A DNA stretch of 64,000 nucleotides from Flectobacillus sp. BAB-3569 (GTDB lineage: Bacteria > Bacteroidota > Bacteroidia > Cytophagales > Spirosomataceae), in the NCBI RefSeq assembly GCF_002270355.1, contig NZ_NJFZ01000007.1:1-64000 (forward strand). The letters run 5' to 3'. Shown one piece after another: positions 27,410 through 37,416 of the stretch; positions within the stretch are counted from its first letter, which is position 1, and each line of letters begins with the position of its first letter. The notes below the pieces were generated by a model that was not told where the DNA came from, did not search any database, and worked only from the letters and a program-made list of their open reading frames with translations. Position numbers and translations under genes: made by a program.

Positions 27410-27433
27410 GTTAGGGGTTAGAAAACCCCTAAC
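27410..27433. terminator. Hairpin between convergent glycosyltransferase genes
   Basis: GTTAGGGG (27410-27417) and CCCCTAAC (27426-27433) pair around TTAGAAAA. It lies just after the GT8 stop; no U-tract follows. The GGGGTTAGGGGTTAG sequence is repetitive. Confidence 0.4.
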
Positions 27434-27480
27434 CTGCACTCCATCTACTCAATTTAACCTACGTTTTCAACTTTTTTAGA

Positions 27481-27628
27481 AAAAACTAATCCCTATACCC
27501 TAAAACACTCTGTGCCTTTGCTCCTTTGTGCCTGTTCACTTAAAAAGAAAAAACTAATCCCTATACCCTCACCCCTATACCCTAAAACACTTTGTGCCTT
27601 TGCACCTTTGTCCCTGTTCACTCAAAAA
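27481..27628. repeat. Imperfect direct repeat, two copies of a 66-80 bp unit
   Basis: Copy 1 (27481-27546) and copy 2 (27549-27628) both read AAAAACTAATCCCTATACCC, then TAAAACAC, TGTGCCTTTGC, CCTTTG and CCTGTTCACT. Copy 2 carries an extra 14 bases (TCACCCCTATACCC). It lies between convergent genes with no coding frame. Confidence 0.7.
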
Positions 27629-27630
27629 AA

Positions 27631-28842
27631 CTACTCCGCTCTTTTCACTTTTTCCCAAATACCTGAAGTGAGACCATTGCGATAACGCGCGTAGCCTTTA
27701 ATAGCACACCAGTTCATAAACGAGAAATAGAATGGTACGAACAATAGTTTGATACGAATTTGTTTATTTTCTAAGGTATATCCCACAAAAGCCATTACAT
27801 AAAATGCTGTTTGTGCAAGAAATAGAAGCAAGTAAAAAGACTGAGGCAAAAATCCTTGTTCTGCCTGCAAAACTAGTAGCAAATTGAGGAAGTAAATAAT
27901 CGGTAAGCAGAATGGCGCTATAGCCCAGCGCATCGCACGGTGCGATACATACTGGAAAGATAACAAGCCATATTTAAAAATATTCAATAAAAATCCTAAA
28001 CGGGCAATGGCTTGAAAACCACCTGCAGCAATGCGGATTTTACGCTTCATTTCATCTTGAATAGAAAACGATGGACGCTCAATAGCATAAGCTTCTGGCT
28101 CATAAATAACACGATATCCATCAGCAGCAATACGGAGTGAAATCACAAAATCGTCGAGGAGAGTATCTTTTTCAACGGGGTTAAAGAGATTAGTTCGAAC
28201 GGCAAAGAGTTCGCCTGCTGCCCCTACGACGCTATATAATTGGGTATCAAGTTTTTTCAAAAACGACTCATATTTCCAGTACAAGCCCTCGCCTGCCCCT
28301 GCAGCTGCTTCGGCATCATTGGTTTGGATACGCTTTTCGCCAGCTACAGCTCCCACTTTTTCATCTTTAAAATGGCGAACTATCGCTTTAATAGCTTGAT
28401 TGTTTAAGGTTGTATTGGCATCTGTAAATATCACAATCGGAGATTTGATTGTTGGTACGGCCATATTCATTGCCTCAATTTTGCCACGTCGTGCCGTTCC
28501 ACCAATCATCCGCACGTGTGGATACTGAGCGCATATCGACTCGATATACTCGCTAGTGCCATCGGTTGAGCCTTCTGTGACAAAAAGAAATTCGATTTTT
28601 TTGGTTGGATAATCTAAATCTAAGGAGTTGAAAAGCTTACTTTCGATACAGCTCATCTCATTATACGCAGGAACCACTAAAGTTACTTCAGGAAGATATT
28701 CGGGGTCAAACTCAGCTTTGAAGGTTTTTCCTAAGGAAGTTCGAATTTTTACCAAAACCCAAGCTACAATTCCATAGCCTACGTAAGTGTAAAAAACCAA
28801 AAACAGCGCAAGCACGAGGAGAATTTCAATAAATTGTTTCAT
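27631..28842 (-). CDS. Membrane-bound family 2 glycosyltransferase
   Basis: 403 residues, convergent with the GT8 gene. N-terminal helix (IEILLVLALFLVFYTYVGYG), GT2 core VTLVVPAYNEMSCIESKLFN, FTDANTTLNNQAIK (DxN/DxD-like metal site), LLDDFVISLRIAADGYRVIY (acid-base DD), then RKIRIAAGGFQAI in place of a strict QxxRW, and several C-terminal helices. N-acetylglucosaminyltransferase-like layout. Probably serves the same polysaccharide as the neighbouring cluster. Confidence 0.88.
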   Translation of the reverse strand: MKQFIEILLVLALFLVFYTYVGYGIVAWVLVKIRTSLGKTFKAEFDPEYLPEVTLVVPAYNEMSCIESKLFNSLDLDYPTKKIEFLFVTEGSTDGTSEYIESICAQYPHVRMIGGTARRGKIEAMNMAVPTIKSPIVIFTDANTTLNNQAIKAIVRHFKDEKVGAVAGEKRIQTNDAEAAAGAGEGLYWKYESFLKKLDTQLYSVVGAAGELFAVRTNLFNPVEKDTLLDDFVISLRIAADGYRVIYEPEAYAIERPSFSIQDEMKRKIRIAAGGFQAIARLGFLLNIFKYGLLSFQYVSHRAMRWAIAPFCLPIIYFLNLLLVLQAEQGFLPQSFYLLLFLAQTAFYVMAFVGYTLENKQIRIKLLFVPFYFSFMNWCAIKGYARYRNGLTSGIWEKVKRAE

Positions 28843-28991
28843 ACCCTAGAATATTTGATAGAATTAGCAGAAAGGATTTAGTAAACTTTATTGGTATCGA
28901 ATCCAACAAACACCATTCCACTTAAGCAATAATCAGAAAATATCTATCCAATTACCATCAAGTTCACCTCGATACTTAACAACAAACTATT

Positions 28992-29351
28992 TTATGATTC
29001 CTCAGATAGATAAGCCTCTATTTGTGGAATGATGAGTGCTAGCTCCTCATCAATCAGCTTGTGTAAATCTTGTACAACAGATTTTGCTGCTCCATGCTTC
29101 AGGGCGTGTTCCAAGGCTTGAACAGGCTCATGAAAATCTTGAAGACCAATCATCGTAAAAGAGGGCTTGATACGATGTACGACCTGACCAGCCGTAACAT
29201 AATCGTTGTTAGCCAATGATGTAGCTACACTTTCCCATGAAGGCACAGAATCTGACAAAAATACACCCATCATCATGGTTATTATGTCACGTTCGCCTCC
29301 ATACACCTCATCTAAGTAAGTATGGTCTATATTTCGTCTGAATAAATACAT
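28992..29351 (-). CDS. Stand-alone HPt (histidine phosphotransfer) domain protein
   Basis: 119 residues, almost entirely an HPt four-helix domain. The phosphorylatable His sits in VTAGQVVHRIKPSFTMIGL (about residue 57), matching the AHxLKGxxxxLG consensus with KP in place of KG. Upstream a DIITMMMGVFLSDS helix and downstream an HEPVQALEHALKH helix complete the bundle. No kinase or receiver is attached. It would shuttle phosphate between a sensor kinase and a receiver such as the one at 17658-18044; partners are inferred from proximity only. Confidence 0.82.
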   Translation of the reverse strand: MYLFRRNIDHTYLDEVYGGERDIITMMMGVFLSDSVPSWESVATSLANNDYVTAGQVVHRIKPSFTMIGLQDFHEPVQALEHALKHGAAKSVVQDLHKLIDEELALIIPQIEAYLSEES

Positions 29352-29546
29352 CTTTATAAATTGTCTTGATTAGGTAGTTTTCGTTAGAACGGATAAAGGG
29401 AGTCTGTTTTCAAAGATACTAAAAAATCAGTTTTCATTATCTTTTTGTTTTAAAAACATCCTAGGATATAACTAAAATTAATACAGTTAAGTGAGGAAAA
29501 ATATATTTAAACACAACTAATTGTTTTTCAGTATTTCTGAAAATAG

Positions 29547-29584
29547 AAAAAGGGAATTTCGAAAAAACCTCGAAACTCCCTTTT
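29547..29584 (-). terminator. Rho-independent terminator of maeB
   Basis: Minus-strand AAAAGGGAGTTTCGAGG pairs with CGAAATTCCCTTTT, followed by TTCTATTTTC; located 30 bases after the maeB stop. Confidence 0.75.
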
Positions 29585-29613
29585 AAAATAGCTAATAGCT
29601 CAAAAATAGAGAC

Positions 29614-31887
29614 CTATTTTGATTGTGCTTCTACCACAGCAATTGCTACCATGTTCACAATTTCACGAACCGACGAACCTAATTGCAATACGTGTACAGG
29701 TTTGCGCAAACCAAGTAAAATTGGTCCGATATATTCAATATCACCTGTTTCTTTCAACAAGTTATAAGAAATATTTGCTGCCGAAAGGTTCGGGAAAATT
29801 AATACGTTTGCTCCTTCTTCTGCTAGTTTCGAGAATGGATAATTTTCACGAACTAAATCAGTATCAAACGCCATGTGTGCCTGCATTTCACCTTCAACAA
29901 CCATATCAGGATGCTTTCTTTGTAGAATTGCTGTAGCTTCACGCATTTTAACAGCATCCTCTCCATCGGCAGTACCAAAGTTGGAATACGTCAACATAGC
30001 AATTCTTGGACGGATATTAAACTGCTCAACGGCTTTGGCAGTCAACTCGGTAATTTCCACAATTTCCTCCACACTTGGGTTAAAGTTTACCGTCGTATCA
30101 GAGAAGAACAATGGCCCTTTTTTCGTCAACAAGATATACATACCCGATACTTTCTTCACACCTTCGTCGCGACCAATTACTTGTAAGGCTGGACGGATAG
30201 CATTAGGATAGTTACGCGTCAAACCAGAAATTACGCAATCTGCATCGCCCGTTTCTACCATCATTGCTGCAAAGTAGTTACGCACCTGCATTTGTTTGTG
30301 CGCTTCATACTGATTGTAACCACGACGTTTACGTTTTTCGAAGAAAATATCGCCATAACGTTTTAACTGGTCTGCATTCTGAGCATCACGAGTATCAATG
30401 ATTTTCACATCACCTAATTCCAAATTATGTTCCTCGATGATACGTTGAATTTTTTGTACATTACCTAATAAGATAGGAATACAAATACCTTCGTCTTTGG
30501 CTTGCTGAACAGCTTTTAATACCTTCAAATTTTCAGCATCAGCAAAAACCACACGTTTTGGTGTTCTTTTAGCACGGTTGATGATATAGCGCATCAACTG
30601 GTTGTCTAATCCTAAACGTTTTGCTAACTCCTGCTCATAAGCTTCCCAGTTGGTAATAGGATTTTGAGCAATACCTGATTCCATAGCAGCTTTGGCAACC
30701 GCAATAGAAACTGTGGTAATCAAACGAGGGTCAACGGGCTTTGGAATAATATAATTACGTCCAAATGATAAGTTTTTCTCATTGTATGCCAAATTTACAA
30801 TATCTGGAACAGGTTTTTTGGCCAATTCTGCAAGGGCTTTTGCAGCAGCCATCTTCATATTCTCGTCAATTTCAGTAGCACGAACATCGAGTGCTCCTCT
30901 GAATATGTACGGAAAACCTAATACGTTATTTACTTGGTTAGGATAATCTGAACGACCTGTCGCCATGATAATATCTGGACGAGCAGCCACTGCATCTTCA
31001 TACGAAATCTCTGGTGTTGGATTGGCCATCGCAAATACGATAGCATCGCTAGCCATCGAACGAATCATGTCTTGTGAAACAATATTGCCCACCGACAATC
31101 CTAAGAACACATCAGCGCCTTTCATGGCATCGGCTAAAGATTCGATACCTTCGGTGCTAGTCGCAAATGGCGCAACATATTTATTGAGGTCAGTACGGCG
31201 TTTGTGAACCAAACCATCCTTATCAAACATCAAAATATTCTCGATTTTGGCACCTAATAACAAGTACAACTTCGCACAAGACAAAGCTGCTGCACCTGCA
31301 CCAGAAATCACGAAACGACATTCATCAATTTTCTTATTTACTAATTCCAAGGCATTGATAAGCGCAGCACCCGAAATAATCGCTGTTCCGTGCTGGTCGT
31401 CATGCATAATAGGAATTTTGAGGTCTTTTCTTAATCTCTCTTCAATCTCAAAACACTCTGGAGATTTAATATCTTCCAAGTTTACCCCTCCAAATGTTGG
31501 TTCTAATACTTTAACTGTACGAATCAACTCTTCTGGGTCTTGAGTGTTTAGCTCAATATCAAACACATCAATATCGGCAAAGATTTTAAACAATAAGCCT
31601 TTACCTTCCATCACAGGCTTACTTGCTTCAGGGCCAATATTCCCAAGTCCTAGCACAGCAGTACCATTCGAAATTACCGCTACTAAGTTTCCTTTGGCGG
31701 TATACTTGTAAACATTTTCTACGTTATTGGCAATTTCGATACAGGGTTCTGCAACACCTGGTGAATAGGCCAGTGAAAGGTCACGCTGTGTTTCTGTTTC
31801 TTTGGTCGGAACAACTGCAATTTTTCCTGGCCTGCCTTTGGAGTGGTAATCCAAGGCATCTTGCTTGCGAATAGATTTTTGTTTCAT
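29614..31887 (-). CDS. maeB: NADP-dependent malic enzyme, with phosphotransacetylase-like C-terminal domain
   Basis: 757 residues, the usual size of the large bacterial malic enzymes. It decarboxylates malate to pyruvate, producing NADPH. Malic domain 1-410: [33 protein letters not shown], the active-site [16 protein letters not shown], nucleotide site [17 protein letters not shown] (about 190-206), ANPTPEI. A PTA_PTB-like domain follows from about 430 ([49 protein letters not shown]), believed to be regulatory, sensing acetyl-CoA in related enzymes. Monocistronic. Confidence 0.95.
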   Translation of the reverse strand: MKQKSIRKQDALDYHSKGRPGKIAVVPTKETETQRDLSLAYSPGVAEPCIEIANNVENVYKYTAKGNLVAVISNGTAVLGLGNIGPEASKPVMEGKGLLFKIFADIDVFDIELNTQDPEELIRTVKVLEPTFGGVNLEDIKSPECFEIEERLRKDLKIPIMHDDQHGTAIISGAALINALELVNKKIDECRFVISGAGAAALSCAKLYLLLGAKIENILMFDKDGLVHKRRTDLNKYVAPFATSTEGIESLADAMKGADVFLGLSVGNIVSQDMIRSMASDAIVFAMANPTPEISYEDAVAARPDIIMATGRSDYPNQVNNVLGFPYIFRGALDVRATEIDENMKMAAAKALAELAKKPVPDIVNLAYNEKNLSFGRNYIIPKPVDPRLITTVSIAVAKAAMESGIAQNPITNWEAYEQELAKRLGLDNQLMRYIINRAKRTPKRVVFADAENLKVLKAVQQAKDEGICIPILLGNVQKIQRIIEEHNLELGDVKIIDTRDAQNADQLKRYGDIFFEKRKRRGYNQYEAHKQMQVRNYFAAMMVETGDADCVISGLTRNYPNAIRPALQVIGRDEGVKKVSGMYILLTKKGPLFFSDTTVNFNPSVEEIVEITELTAKAVEQFNIRPRIAMLTYSNFGTADGEDAVKMREATAILQRKHPDMVVEGEMQAHMAFDTDLVRENYPFSKLAEEGANVLIFPNLSAANISYNLLKETGDIEYIGPILLGLRKPVHVLQLGSSVREIVNMVAIAVVEAQSK

Positions 31888-32580
31888 GTTGATTGGGCGA
31901 CAATCCTGTGAGGATCACCTTAAGTTAAAAAAGTGCTCGATCTTGTAAAGTATCGAACGTTAGGCCTTACGTTTGGAGCACCTCACGTTTTAGGCCAGTT
32001 TATTAGTTTTAGATGAATAAAAGAGTGGCGAAATTAGCGCATAGATTTTGAAAAGTCTATAAAAATATACTAAGTGACCAAATCATAGCAGACTGAAAAA
32101 GCACATATTTTGAAAGAGTTTTTACTTTTTTCAGAATAAATACATTTAGTTAAAAGCTAAAACAAAAGAAAATCCTTAAACTTTAGCAAAAAACGATAGC
32201 AACTCAACTAAAGAATTAAGAAAAGTTTTTTAGAAAAAATACAATCTTAAAGGATTTTAACACTAAATACCCTGCAATTTGATATATATGTACCTTAAGA
32301 CTACAAAATAGAAAATATGTAGGACAATCTGTGAGGATGATAAAGTATTTTATTTTAGATGTATCCATTTTAGTTAATGACTCGGCTAATTACAAAATCC
32401 GCATGATAAAATCGGAAGTTATCCGTAAATTTGCGATTCTGGATTGACGACTGTAAAGCACAATTTTTTAAAATATAATTCTTGCTAAATAATTGATTGC
32501 GATAGACCATATTTCTTTCCCACTAATAACCTGTAAACAGACTGACACTAATATTATTTTAGTAGAAAGACTTTATTAAA
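31888..32580. other. Long AT-rich intergenic region between divergent genes
   Basis: 693 bases with no coding frame. The maeB side (31888-32000) is unusually structured: direct words ACGTTAGGCC and ACGTTTTAGGCC, and minus-strand GTGCTC able to pair with GAGCAC; a leader or operator role is possible but unproved. On the plus side, TAAATTTG (32426-32433) matches the Bacteroidota -7 box and could serve the glycosyltransferase at 32581, without a clear -33 partner. Confidence 0.35.
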
Positions 32581-33600
32581 ATGAACGTACCCACCATTTC
32601 GATAGCACTTTGCACTTATAATGGTAGCAAGTATATCAAAACCCAAATAGAAAGTTTAATTAATCAAACATTAAAACCCAGTGAAATTGTAATCTGTGAT
32701 GATAATTCGTCGGATAATACGCTTGAGATCATTCGTTCGATAAATGCTCCTTTTCCAATTCGTATTTACGAAAACAAGCCTGCTTTGCGCACTGTCAAAA
32801 ACTTTGAGAGAGCCGTTTCATTGTGTACTGGTGATGTGATTATGCTATGTGACCAAGACGACTTTTGGGTTCCGACTAAACTAGAGGTGATGGGTAAATA
32901 CATGCTGGAACATCCTAAAACAAATGTTTTGTTTTCAAACGCTTTATTAGTTGATGAAAATTTAAACAGCTTGGGTAAAAAAATGTGGGAAACCGTCAAT
33001 TTGGAAGAACATACATTACAGCGTTGGAGAAATGGTCATTCAACAGAAATTTTAATGGCAGGTAACAGGGTGACTGGCTGCACTATGTGTTTTCGTAGAA
33101 GCTTTGTTAGTGAGATTGTTCCATTCCCTACTCAAATTGACAAGGATTTTATTCATGATGGTTGGATTGCCATGCTGGCATCAATTACCAATTCAATAGA
33201 CTTTATCAACGAAGATTTAATTTGGTATCGTCAGCACTCTGCTCAACAAGTGGGAGCTAAAAATGATGAATTTACGCACAGAGAAAAGGTAACTTTAAAA
33301 AATCGCTTTACACGTCCTAAAACTGAAAAAGTTGAACCCTTCTTGGAAAAAGCGGTTTTTTATAAGAAGATCATAGATTATATTCTTGAGAATACTACTC
33401 ATAAAATTGATGATCTAGTGCCCCTTACAAGAGCATATGAACATTATAATTTAAGAGCGGAATTGCCATTTAGACCACGTTACAAGCGCTTTATTCCTGC
33501 TTTGGTCAATTATTATAAAGGAAATTATCACAAATATTGCCACTTAGGTTCTAGCCAATTGGGAATATTACAGGCCATGATTGGAGATATTGTTGAGTGA
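32581..33600 (+). CDS. Family 2 glycosyltransferase (WcaA/rhamnosyl-like)
   Basis: 339 residues. GT-A core ISIALCTYNGSKYIKTQIES, EIVICDDNSSDNTLEII, metal site MLCDQDDFWVPTKLE (about 83-98), then GCTMCFRRSFV and HDGWIAMLAS..., which places it with rhamnosyl/glycosyl transferases of surface polysaccharides. No membrane helix. Its stop is 51 bases before the queE ATG; co-transcription is possible but functions differ. Confidence 0.88.
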   Translation: MNVPTISIALCTYNGSKYIKTQIESLINQTLKPSEIVICDDNSSDNTLEIIRSINAPFPIRIYENKPALRTVKNFERAVSLCTGDVIMLCDQDDFWVPTKLEVMGKYMLEHPKTNVLFSNALLVDENLNSLGKKMWETVNLEEHTLQRWRNGHSTEILMAGNRVTGCTMCFRRSFVSEIVPFPTQIDKDFIHDGWIAMLASITNSIDFINEDLIWYRQHSAQQVGAKNDEFTHREKVTLKNRFTRPKTEKVEPFLEKAVFYKKIIDYILENTTHKIDDLVPLTRAYEHYNLRAELPFRPRYKRFIPALVNYYKGNYHKYCHLGSSQLGILQAMIGDIVE

Positions 33601-33650
33601 TATTGTCCCCTAACAACAAATTAATTAGTAAACTACTGAGCATCAAAGAT

Positions 33651-34280
33651 ATGACAACTATTGAAGGAAATATAAAACAGAGTACCCTTCCTGTCATGGA
33701 AGCGTTTTATACGCTACAAGGAGAGGGATATTACCAAGGAAAAGCCGCTTATTTTATTCGATTGGGTGGCTGTGACGTCGGTTGTCACTGGTGTGATGTA
33801 AAAGAATCGTGGGATGTAAATGCGCATCCACAACTAACACTCGATGAAATTGTAGCTGAAGCAGCCAAGCATCCAGGCAAATTGGCAGTAATCACAGGAG
33901 GCGAACCGTTGATGCACCATCTGGACGAACTAACTAATGCCCTTCATAATGCAGGTATTCAAACCAATATCGAAACATCTGGGGTGTGCGAGGCTGTAAC
34001 AGGTTACTGGGATTGGATTTGCTTTTCACCTAAAAAATTCAAAGCTCCTAATCCAGATATTTTCGAAAAAGCCCACGAACTAAAAGTTGTCATTTATCAT
34101 CCGAGTGATTTTGAATGGGCCGAAGGTTATGCAGCAAAAATGTCACCAGAGTGTCTGTTATATCTCCAACCTGAATGGAGCAAATCGGAAACAATTCTTC
34201 CCTTGATTATAGAATACATAAAAGACAATCCAAAGTGGAGAATTTCGTTACAAGTTCATAAATTTATGAACATTCCTTAA
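33651..34280 (+). CDS. queE: 7-carboxy-7-deazaguanine synthase (radical SAM)
   Basis: 209 residues from the ATG at 33651; the frame is open 18 codons earlier and would overlap the glycosyltransferase gene. Converts 6-carboxy-tetrahydropterin to 7-carboxy-7-deazaguanine in queuosine precursor (preQ0) synthesis. Seen: YTLQGEGYYQGKAAYFIRLGGC leading into the Fe-S cluster ligands C41, C45, C48 (CDVGCHWC), AVITGGEPLMH, and the C-terminal LQVHKFMNIP. queC, queD and queF are not in the window. Confidence 0.94.
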   Translation: MTTIEGNIKQSTLPVMEAFYTLQGEGYYQGKAAYFIRLGGCDVGCHWCDVKESWDVNAHPQLTLDEIVAEAAKHPGKLAVITGGEPLMHHLDELTNALHNAGIQTNIETSGVCEAVTGYWDWICFSPKKFKAPNPDIFEKAHELKVVIYHPSDFEWAEGYAAKMSPECLLYLQPEWSKSETILPLIIEYIKDNPKWRISLQVHKFMNIP

Positions 34281-34293
34281 GGTCAAATAAAAA

Positions 34294-34330
34294 AGCCTGT
34301 TGGATGAATTATCCGACAGGCTCTTTTATT
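34294..34330 (+). terminator. Rho-independent terminator of queE
   Basis: AGCCTGTTGGAT and ATCCGACAGGCT form a 12-bp stem (one wobble) with a GAATT loop, then CTTTTATTT, 14 bases after the stop. Confidence 0.85.
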
Positions 34331-34358
34331 TAACATTGTCCTATTACTTGTAATAATT

Positions 34359-36282
34359 ATGAATACTTTTAGAGTTTGGGCACTTTTAAGTTGCTTTTTA
34401 GGCTTCATAACGAGCGAAGTATTTGCTCAGCAAAATCTTTCTACCACTAATAAAAAAGCCATCAATGCCTATCAGGATGGGCTTCAGGCTTTGCAAGAAA
34501 GAAAAATAGATGAAGCTTTTCAACAGTTTGAGGAGGCCGTTGAGCGAGATAACCTTTTTGCCGAGGCTTATTATCAATTAGGTCGTTTGTACGAACAAAA
34601 TAGACAGTTTGGCAATGCTATTTTAAATTATGAAAAAAGCTATAATTCCAACCAAGAGGCTGGTGTCGCCAACAGTGCCTTACAATTCTTAGGGAATTTG
34701 TATATGCGTAAAGGGGAATATCAAAAAGCCAAAGCTTATCTTGAATTATTACTTCCAAGAATCCCAGCCGCAAATAACCTGACGATTCAACGCATCAAAA
34801 GAAGTATAGCTAATGCTGAGTTTGCTTTAAGAGCTGTAGAGCAACCGCTTGATATAAAGCCCATTGCCTTACCTAATACCATCAATGCTTTCGATACACA
34901 ATATTTCCCCACACTCACCGCTGACAGAGAAACGTTGATATTCACAGCACAAAACTATAGCAATCGAGACGAAAACTTATACGTTTCGAAGTGGAAAGAT
35001 CAACAGTGGCAACAAGCTCAAAGCCTCTCAGAACTAATCAATACCTCACAAAATGAAGGAACCGCCAGTGTTGCTGCCGACGGTCGCACTTTGGTATTTA
35101 CCGCTTGTGGAGGTCGTAATAGCTTGGGAAGTTGTGACTTGTTTGTAAGTTATCGAGAAGGGAATGACTGGACCAAACCCATGAATATGGGACAAGCCGT
35201 CAACTCGGGCGAATGGGATTCTCAACCCTCTCTTTCGGCAGATGGACGAACTTTGTACTTTGTATCAGACAGAAGAGGTAGTATCGGGAAAAGGGATATT
35301 TGGGTGAGTAAACAAGACTCTACAGGACAATGGCAAAAGGCTCAAAATGTAGGAAATACCATCAACACCACTGAAGACGATTTGTCGCCTTTTATTCATG
35401 CCAATGGACAAACCCTATTTTTTAGTTCTGAAGGACACGCAGATGGGTGGCTTGGATTTATTTATGTCTCAAAAGCAAGGTATTAACTGGTCTGTACCTC
35501 AAAACTTAGGCTATCCTATCAATACCCAAGACGACCAAGTAGCCTTATTTATTACTGCCGACGGACAAAAAGGATATTACTCATTAGAACAAGATACAGG
35601 AGAGAGATATAAAAAATCTAAACTCGTAGAAATCACATTGCCCAACTCGTTACAAGCCAAAATCCAAGCTACAACCTACCTAAAAGGTATTGTAACTGAT
35701 GCAAAAACACAGCAAAAACTCTCTGCTGAGTTAGAATTAGTAGCATTAAAACCTTCTCAAACGGTAGGGAAATTTCTCTCCGATGCTAAAACAGGCCAGT
35801 ATATTTCGGTATTAAATACTTCGGGCGAATATGCCTTGTTTGTGAATAAACAAGGGTATTTTTTCAAAAGTCTTCATTTTGATTTTAGCCAAACTCATGC
35901 ACTCGACAAAGTATTAAATATTAGCCTTGAGCCTATTCAAAAAGATGCTAAAGAAATTTTGAATAATATCTTCTTTGCAACAAACCAGTGGGACTTACAA
36001 CCTCAATCTACTACTGAGCTCGACAAACTAGTGGTTTTGCTAAAAAGTAACCCTACGCTTTCGGTCGAAATTTCGGGACATACTGATGATGTAGGTAAAG
36101 ATGCAGACAATCTTATTTTATCTCAAAAACGAGCCAAAGAAGTGATGAATTATCTAGTCAATAAAGGTATTCCGAGCAATAAAATCAAAGCTGAAGGATA
36201 CGGCGAAACCAAACCTTTTGTACCCAATACATCCGACGAAAACAGAAAACTCAATAGAAGGATTGAAGTTAAGTTTTTGTAA
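34359..36282 (+). pseudogene. TPR-PD40-OmpA family protein, interrupted by a frameshift
   Basis: Two overlapping frames make one protein of about 640 residues. The first part (from 34359) has a signal peptide (SCFLGFITSEVFAQ), TPR helices (KIDEAFQQFEEAVERDN, AEAYYQLGRLYEQNRQFGNA), and PD40 blades (SADGRTLYFVSDRRGSIGKRDIW). It ends FFSSEGHADG then goes out of frame at 35441-35443; the second frame resumes MGGLDLFMSQKQG, continues with a carboxypeptidase-regulatory-like region and an OmpA domain (FFATNQWDLQPQS; ISGHTDDVGKDADNLILSQKRAKEVMNYL) that binds peptidoglycan. The family motif GH.GMGGLDLF is split exactly at the break. One extra base or two missing would join them, so mutation, sequencing error or (less likely) frameshifting are possible. 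Confidence 0.85.
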
Positions 36283-36303
36283 AAAAGTAGGTCTACCTTA
36301 GCA

Positions 36304-36345
36304 CATTGAGTGAATTTAGATTGAGTGAATGAGTGATTATTCTAA
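36304..36345. repeat. ATTGAGTGAAT repeat words
   Basis: ATTGAGTGAATTTAGATTGA and following GTGAATGAGTGATTATT belong to the dispersed GTGAATGAGTGA family, right after the OmpA-family gene. Confidence 0.5.
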
Positions 36346-36367
36346 AAATCTATGTGCTAGAAGTAGA

Positions 36368-36385
36368 GACGCAATGCTTTGCGTC
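36368..36385. repeat. GACGCAA-TTGCGTC palindrome
   Basis: GACGCAATGCTTTGCGTC forms a 7-bp stem with a TGCT loop, preceded by GTAGA. Palindromes of this kind (AGAGACGCAA...TTGCGTCTCT) are known as highly repeated intergenic elements in several bacterial groups. Confidence 0.5.
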
Positions 36386-36422
36386 CTTAGCCGAATCTGG
36401 TCTTACATTGGTAGTATCTGTC

Positions 36423-36463
36423 AAAAAAAGCGGTCGAAAAAACAATTTTCGACCGCTTTTTTT
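36423..36463. terminator. Strong bidirectional terminator
   Basis: Perfect 18-bp stem AAAAAAAGCGGTCGAAAA / TTTTCGACCGCTTTTTTT with an AACAA loop. U-tracts on both strands, between the plus-strand OmpA-family gene and the minus-strand gene at 36637. Confidence 0.9.
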
Positions 36464-36608
36464 GATAAGGAAACTATTTGAATATTTTGTCACTGGTGAA
36501 TAAGTTCACCCGCTAAGTGGAATCTTGGTCAAGAATGAACAGCTTAAAGGACTTATCTCTAAAGGCAAGACATATCATCTTTGCTAGTGAAACATCAATT
36601 AAAAAAAA

Positions 36609-36640
36609 TAATCACTCAATCACAATTCACTCAATATTAC
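36609..36640. repeat. CACTCAATCACAATTCACTC repeat words
   Basis: Contains ATCACTCAATCACAATTCAC and CACTCAATATTA; same dispersed family; it touches the stop codon of the minus-strand gene. Confidence 0.5.
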
Positions 36641-37368
36641 TGGCCTCCACCAGACTTAATTTCTTTCATAATTTTCTGACGACTTACACCCTCACTTGGC
36701 GCATCTTCGTAGGCCTTTTTATAATCATCTTTTTTCAAATCTCCACGTTTGATTGACTGAATAAACTGTGCCCATGCAAATGGATTGGTTAAGGTCATCA
36801 AAGGACTCGAAATAAAGTTACGATTGGCCATACTGTAAGTCATTTGATCAGAGAAGTTTCTAAAATTACCTGCTCCACTCAAACCAGCTTTTAGCGCCAA
36901 TACATTCAATTTTGATTGCTCCAAATTCTTCGCTAATGCCTTACGTCCTGCCTGATTATCCAACTGCATTTCTAAAAATGCCTTTTTGAAATCTTCTTCT
37001 GTACTATATGGATATACCCTCACCTCGGCGAGCATTCTCGTTTCTTCAGCCATACGCACATAAGCTTGGTGTGTTTGCTCAATGTCTCTAGGAATGACAT
37101 AATAGCGCTTTTTATAACCCACATACGAAAACTGAATTGTATCGCCAGGATATACATACAAGGCAAAATTACCTAAGTTATCTGTCAATGTACCTCTCCC
37201 TGAATTTGGGTTAAAAACATAAGCACTTGGTAAAAATTCAGAACTACGGTCTGCTACTACTCTTCCCGAAAAAATAACACTCTTATCCTGCCCCTGAGCA
37301 AAAGTCTTAACAGAAAATCCTGTCAAGAAGAGTGTTAGTATGGTAATATATCTAAATGCTAATCGCAT
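36637..37368 (-). CDS. Secreted protein with carboxypeptidase-regulatory-like domain
   Basis: 243 residues from the ATG at 37368 (signal peptide FRYITILTLFLTGFSVKTFA); the frame opens nine codons earlier. Residues 30-110 form a CarboxypepD_reg-like beta-sandwich (SGRVVADRSSEFLPSAYVFN..GTLTDNLGNFALYVYPGDTI, FSYVGYKKRYYVIP). The remaining part is alpha-rich with no known motif (EDFKKAFLEMQLDNQAGRKA). Often found as cell-envelope proteins in Bacteroidota; function unknown. Confidence 0.82.
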   Translation of the reverse strand: MRLAFRYITILTLFLTGFSVKTFAQGQDKSVIFSGRVVADRSSEFLPSAYVFNPNSGRGTLTDNLGNFALYVYPGDTIQFSYVGYKKRYYVIPRDIEQTHQAYVRMAEETRMLAEVRVYPYSTEEDFKKAFLEMQLDNQAGRKALAKNLEQSKLNVLALKAGLSGAGNFRNFSDQMTYSMANRNFISSPLMTLTNPFAWAQFIQSIKRGDLKKDDYKKAYEDAPSEGVSRQKIMKEIKSGGGQ

Positions 37369-37408
37369 GGTATAATATTTAATTTGAAATTTCAACGGAT
37401 TGAATACG

Positions 37409-37416
37409 CAAACTTA
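37409..37416 (-). promoter_or_regulatory. Candidate -7 box TAAGTTTG
   Basis: On the minus strand TAAGTTTG followed by CG, 41 bases before the ATG at 37368, an exact match to TAnnTTTG. No convincing -33 element at the right spacing. Confidence 0.4.

Noticed and set aside
27405-27420. GGGGTTAGGGGTTAG as a G-quadruplex or telomere-like site
   Set aside because: Only two runs of four G's are present; not enough for a stable quadruplex and no replication or telomere context.
29614-31887. Antisense open frames over maeB
   Set aside because: They are reverse-frame shadows of a clearly conserved malic enzyme.
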